NCBI RefSeq assembly: GCF_004363045.1
Contig: NZ_SNYJ01000003.1
Span: 186,001-250,000, forward strand
Length of the DNA: 64,000 bases
Direction: 5' to 3'
From: Aureibacillus halotolerans
GTDB taxonomy: Bacteria; Bacillota; Bacilli; Bacillales; DSM-28697
A program made the position numbers and the translations under genes. The notes under the pieces were generated by a model. That model had not been told where the DNA came from. It saw only the letters and a program-made list of their open reading frames with translations, and made no database searches. Shown here piece after piece: positions 61,741 through 64,000 of this stretch; within the stretch, counting starts at the first letter, position 1, and the number at the start of each line of letters is the position of its first letter.

Positions 61741-62376
61741 CTACCTCTTTTCCTCATACGAAAATGCTTGTATAGCTTGCTGAATCTGGTGGGCTGGTCG
61801 TTCATTGCCAACGATTTCACTCACCATACACACCGTAGAAGCCCCTGCTTCAATCACTTCATGTAGGTTATGCAATTTAATGCCGCCGATGGCAACAAAG
61901 GGAATACGGAGCTCTGCTGAGACCAGCTCTTTAATATACCCGAGGCCAACGGGTGCAACCACATCTTCCTTCGTCTGCGTATCATAGATTGGACCCGCTC
62001 CAATATAATCTGCCCCTCGCCTTTGTGCATCCATGGCCTGCTCAATGCCGTGCGTGGAAATGCCAATGAGCTTCGATGGGCCAAGTTCAGCCCTAGCTTT
62101 TTCAATTGCTACATCCTCTTGACCTAAATGGACCCCTGCAGCGTCAACCTCTATGGCAATGTCAATATAGTCATTGATAATGAGCGGCACTTGATAGAGA
62201 TCACAAAGCGCTTTAAGCTGAAATGCTTTTTCACGCACAAGATGGGGTGCGTTTTTCTTGTCCCGAAGCTGTACAATAGATGCCCCTCCCTCGAGCACAT
62301 CCCTCATCACTTCTTCTAAGGGTCGCTGTGGGTGAAACTGTTCTCCTGTAATGGCATATACACGACCAAGTTTCAT
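61741..62376 (-). CDS. thiE: thiamine phosphate synthase
   Basis: A 211-residue TIM barrel that couples HMP-PP and thiazole phosphate. QLRDKKNAP, PLIINDYIDIAIEVDAAGVH, the LGQEDV motif, IGAGPIYDTQTKED and VAIGGI match the family. ATG 62376 with AAGGGGGAAA upstream. First gene of the operon, placed just after the TPP riboswitch. The YAITGEQ start also resembles TenI, but the active-site residues favour ThiE. Confidence 0.92.
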   Translation of the reverse strand: MKLGRVYAITGEQFHPQRPLEEVMRDVLEGGASIVQLRDKKNAPHLVREKAFQLKALCDLYQVPLIINDYIDIAIEVDAAGVHLGQEDVAIEKARAELGPSKLIGISTHGIEQAMDAQRRGADYIGAGPIYDTQTKEDVVAPVGLGYIKELVSAELRIPFVAIGGIKLHNLHEVIEAGASTVCMVSEIVGNERPAHQIQQAIQAFSYEEKR

Positions 62377-62396
62377 TTCTTTTTCCCCCTTATCAT

Positions 62397-62434
62397 ATAA
62401 AAAAGCCGCTCCCACACAAAAGGGAAGCGGCTAT
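62397..62434 (-). terminator. riboswitch-controlled terminator before thiE
   Basis: On the minus strand AGCCGCTTCCC and GGGAGCGGCT form the stem followed by TTTTTT. Confidence 0.88.
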
Positions 62435-62465
62435 GAGGCATACATTAAATCTAGACCTCACGTCC

Positions 62466-62555
62466 GTGACTTCCCTTCGCTGGTATTAGCCAGAGCAGGT
62501 TCTAAGAGTAAAAGCTAGGCTTTTTCTCAGCCCGAACATGGGCACCTCTAGTCAC
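62466..62555 (-). ncRNA. TPP riboswitch (THI element)
   Basis: Minus strand: P1 GTGACT/AGTCAC. Core AGAGGTGCCC, then GGGCTGAGA, AACCTG, CTGGCTAATACCAGCGAAGG. These are the conserved thi-box segments. TPP binding would favour the terminator at 62397-62434 and shut off thiE-S-G. Confidence 0.96.
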
Positions 62556-62604
62556 ATTATTGATGTTTCTATTATTGCAATTCTAGCAATATTACTCAAC
62601 GAAT

Positions 62605-63627
62605 TCAATACAAAGGCTTTGCTTCTCCTGATGCAAGTCTCACAATGTATGCTTCATTATAGGAATGCAATATTGCCCATGACGCCTTTGGAGACACTGT
62701 CAATTTTTCTGTTGAGGCTTGAATCGGAAGTTGTCGTATCAATGAGCCGTCGGTAAGGCTATACACAACAAGCATATCATTTTCAACGATGTACATTCTC
62801 TCCTGTTGAATGGCCAAATCCATTGGCGACAATCGGCTGACTCCTGAAGGGAGAGATGTTGAGAAAACAAATGAACCTTGTTTATACAAGGAGCGCTTTT
62901 TCCCTTCATTCGTTCGCTCCAAAGCGACTGTGTAAGGGCCTAGTTGTTTAATGTCCAATACATTTTTGGAGATCGGTTCGGGCGCCAACGACTCAAGAGA
63001 CAATAAGTTCCATTGCAGAGCAGTGGTATCCATATACGTTAACGTATCAGAAAACAACCAATACAAAAACGGGGAAGGGACTTGTAGCGGAACACGTGTA
63101 TCGTCCTTTATTGACCACAAAAAGGTGTCTGCTGTCCAATCGCGCTGAAAGGTGGAAACCACCATTTGATCTGCATTAAATGGACTCCATGCCACAAAAA
63201 GATCGTAGGCGGACGTTTCCCAAAGACGAATCTGTTCCCCTTCCAATGTCGCAATCATTAAATAGCTTCTCATAGGGTCTTCACTGTAATAGATGGCAAA
63301 GCTTTGACTAAGGCGGTTATAAGTGACAGAGCTGATGGCTCCTTCTGTTGTAAATAACGGTTGACGATCACCCGTGTAAAGATCGTATTGCAGCAGAGTA
63401 TTTTCTGTGGTCGAACGTTCAATGACATAAATCGCGTGTTCATTTCTCCATTGTACGAATTCCCACTCTGCATTTTCATCAATTTCCAATCCACGAACAG
63501 CATTAAGCCCGACTTGCTTTGTAATTCCTTGGAATTTACTCCCATCAGCCTCTTGTACAACAGGTCCAGAGGCACAGCCGGCAAGGCAAATGATGACAAG
63601 GACCAGAAGCCAGCGTATCATTCTCAT
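62605..63627 (-). CDS. yqgU: YqgU-like lipoprotein
   Basis: A 340-residue exported protein with a lipoprotein signal (LLVLVIICLAGC; Cys about residue 18). The mature part has repeated short beta-strand patterns (DLYTGDRQPLFTTEG, LWSIKDDTRVPL, VVYSLTDGSLIRQLP) suggesting a beta-propeller. It resembles B. subtilis YqgU by position; function unknown. The first ATG is preceded by GAGAAGG; the second ATG six bases on is possible. Confidence 0.8.
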   Translation of the reverse strand: MRMIRWLLVLVIICLAGCASGPVVQEADGSKFQGITKQVGLNAVRGLEIDENAEWEFVQWRNEHAIYVIERSTTENTLLQYDLYTGDRQPLFTTEGAISSVTYNRLSQSFAIYYSEDPMRSYLMIATLEGEQIRLWETSAYDLFVAWSPFNADQMVVSTFQRDWTADTFLWSIKDDTRVPLQVPSPFLYWLFSDTLTYMDTTALQWNLLSLESLAPEPISKNVLDIKQLGPYTVALERTNEGKKRSLYKQGSFVFSTSLPSGVSRLSPMDLAIQQERMYIVENDMLVVYSLTDGSLIRQLPIQASTEKLTVSPKASWAILHSYNEAYIVRLASGEAKPLY

Positions 63628-63706
63628 CCTTCGCCTTCTCTCCTGAATATGTTCTCTCTATTTTACAAGCTTCCACGCCTCTATACAACGGAAAATCTTA
63701 CTGAAT

Positions 63707-64000
63707 TCAAAGCATTACTGAAGCCATTATGTGTGTGAGGCTGTTGAACACTCCTTGATACATACTAAAAGGTAACGGATTAATGCCTTTTCCTAACTCG
63801 ATTGTGAACCCGGGCTTACGATAGGTATCAATAAACCAATCTTTATATCCCGCGTGGCTATCAATCGTTCGGACAGGTCGATATCCCGAAAAAGTCTGCA
63901 TCCTCTCAACCATTTCCTTCGCCTCTGTGGGTTCAGCCTCCTGATACCCCCAATAAATCACCTCTCCCTGTGTATGAAATGCCAGCACTGTTGCAAACGA
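63707..64000 (-). CDS. M14 zinc carboxypeptidase-like protein, C-terminal part (YqgT-like)
   Basis: The frame is open to the window edge (reads SFATVLAFHTQGEVIYWGYQ), so the N-terminus is missing. The visible part includes the M14 end with the catalytic Glu in FTIELGKG. Position next to yqgU suggests YqgT, a relative of gamma-D-glutamyl-L-diamino acid endopeptidase I that trims peptidoglycan peptides. Confidence 0.85.
   Translation of the reverse strand, partial: SFATVLAFHTQGEVIYWGYQEAEPTEAKEMVERMQTFSGYRPVRTIDSHAGYKDWFIDTYRKPGFTIELGKGINPLPFSMYQGVFNSLTHIMASVML

Overview
The window looks like a chromosomal segment of an endospore-forming member of the Bacillaceae. It carries spo0A, spoIVB and the whole spoIIIA operon, a complete comG competence pseudopilus operon, a bacilliredoxin (which implies bacillithiol), the stressosome mini-protein Prli42, mgsR and mntR. 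From memory of Bacillus subtilis, the gene order matches the yqgT to yqjK interval with gaps. Acidic linkers in exported proteins (SpoIIIAH, SpoIIIAG) would fit an alkaliphilic or salt-tolerant lineage, but genus and species are inference.

Layout. 1-7.7 kb: end of a glycerophosphodiesterase, then rnz, dinB, a PepT-like peptidase, a carboxyltransferase, prli42, an L,D-transpeptidase, yqjA and brxB. 8.1-13.2 kb: branched-chain 2-oxoacid dehydrogenase operon (lpdV-bkdAA-bkdAB-bkdB) and yqzF. 13.3-14.7 kb: an aspartokinase of the YclM class. 14.7-18.0 kb: a repeat-rich island holding one lone sugar-isomerase-like gene. 18.0-31.2 kb: spo0A, spoIVB, recN, argR, tlyA, dxs, ispA, xseB, xseA, nusB, yqhY, accC, accB. 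31.4-36.7 kb: spoIIIAA-AH. 37.0-43.9 kb: efp, papA, aroQ, yqhR, yqhQ, yqhP, a structured repeat array, yqhO, mntR, yqhL. 44.0-50.8 kb: gcvT-gcvPA-gcvPB under a tandem glycine riboswitch, and yqhH-yqhG. 51-56 kb: yqzE, aroK, comGA-GG and tRNA-Gln. 56-59.4 kb: mgsR, yqgY, a second repeat island, yqgX, yqgW. 59.4-64 kb: thiE-thiS-thiG-thiO under a TPP riboswitch, yqgU, and the end of a YqgT-like peptidase.

How the genes work together. The core is isoprenoid precursor synthesis (dxs, ispA), fatty-acid initiation (accBC, with yqhY as likely modulator), branched-chain acyl-CoA supply (bkd, lpdV), glycine cleavage, thiazole/thiamine synthesis, two separate shikimate-pathway steps, DNA repair (recN, dinB, xseAB), the sporulation master regulator and mother-cell channel, and DNA uptake.

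The most unusual content is not protein coding. Two families of structured repeats show compensatory base changes between copies. One is a tandem array of about 120-bp units with up to three hairpins each (41.32-41.79 kb, relatives at 28.61-28.79 kb). The other is a long nested inverted-repeat element (15.1, 17.1-17.9 and 57.6-58.3 kb). A compact three-way-junction RNA is also predicted in the 5' UTR of yqgW (59.10-59.15 kb). Coordinates were counted by hand; repeat ends may be off by a few bases.
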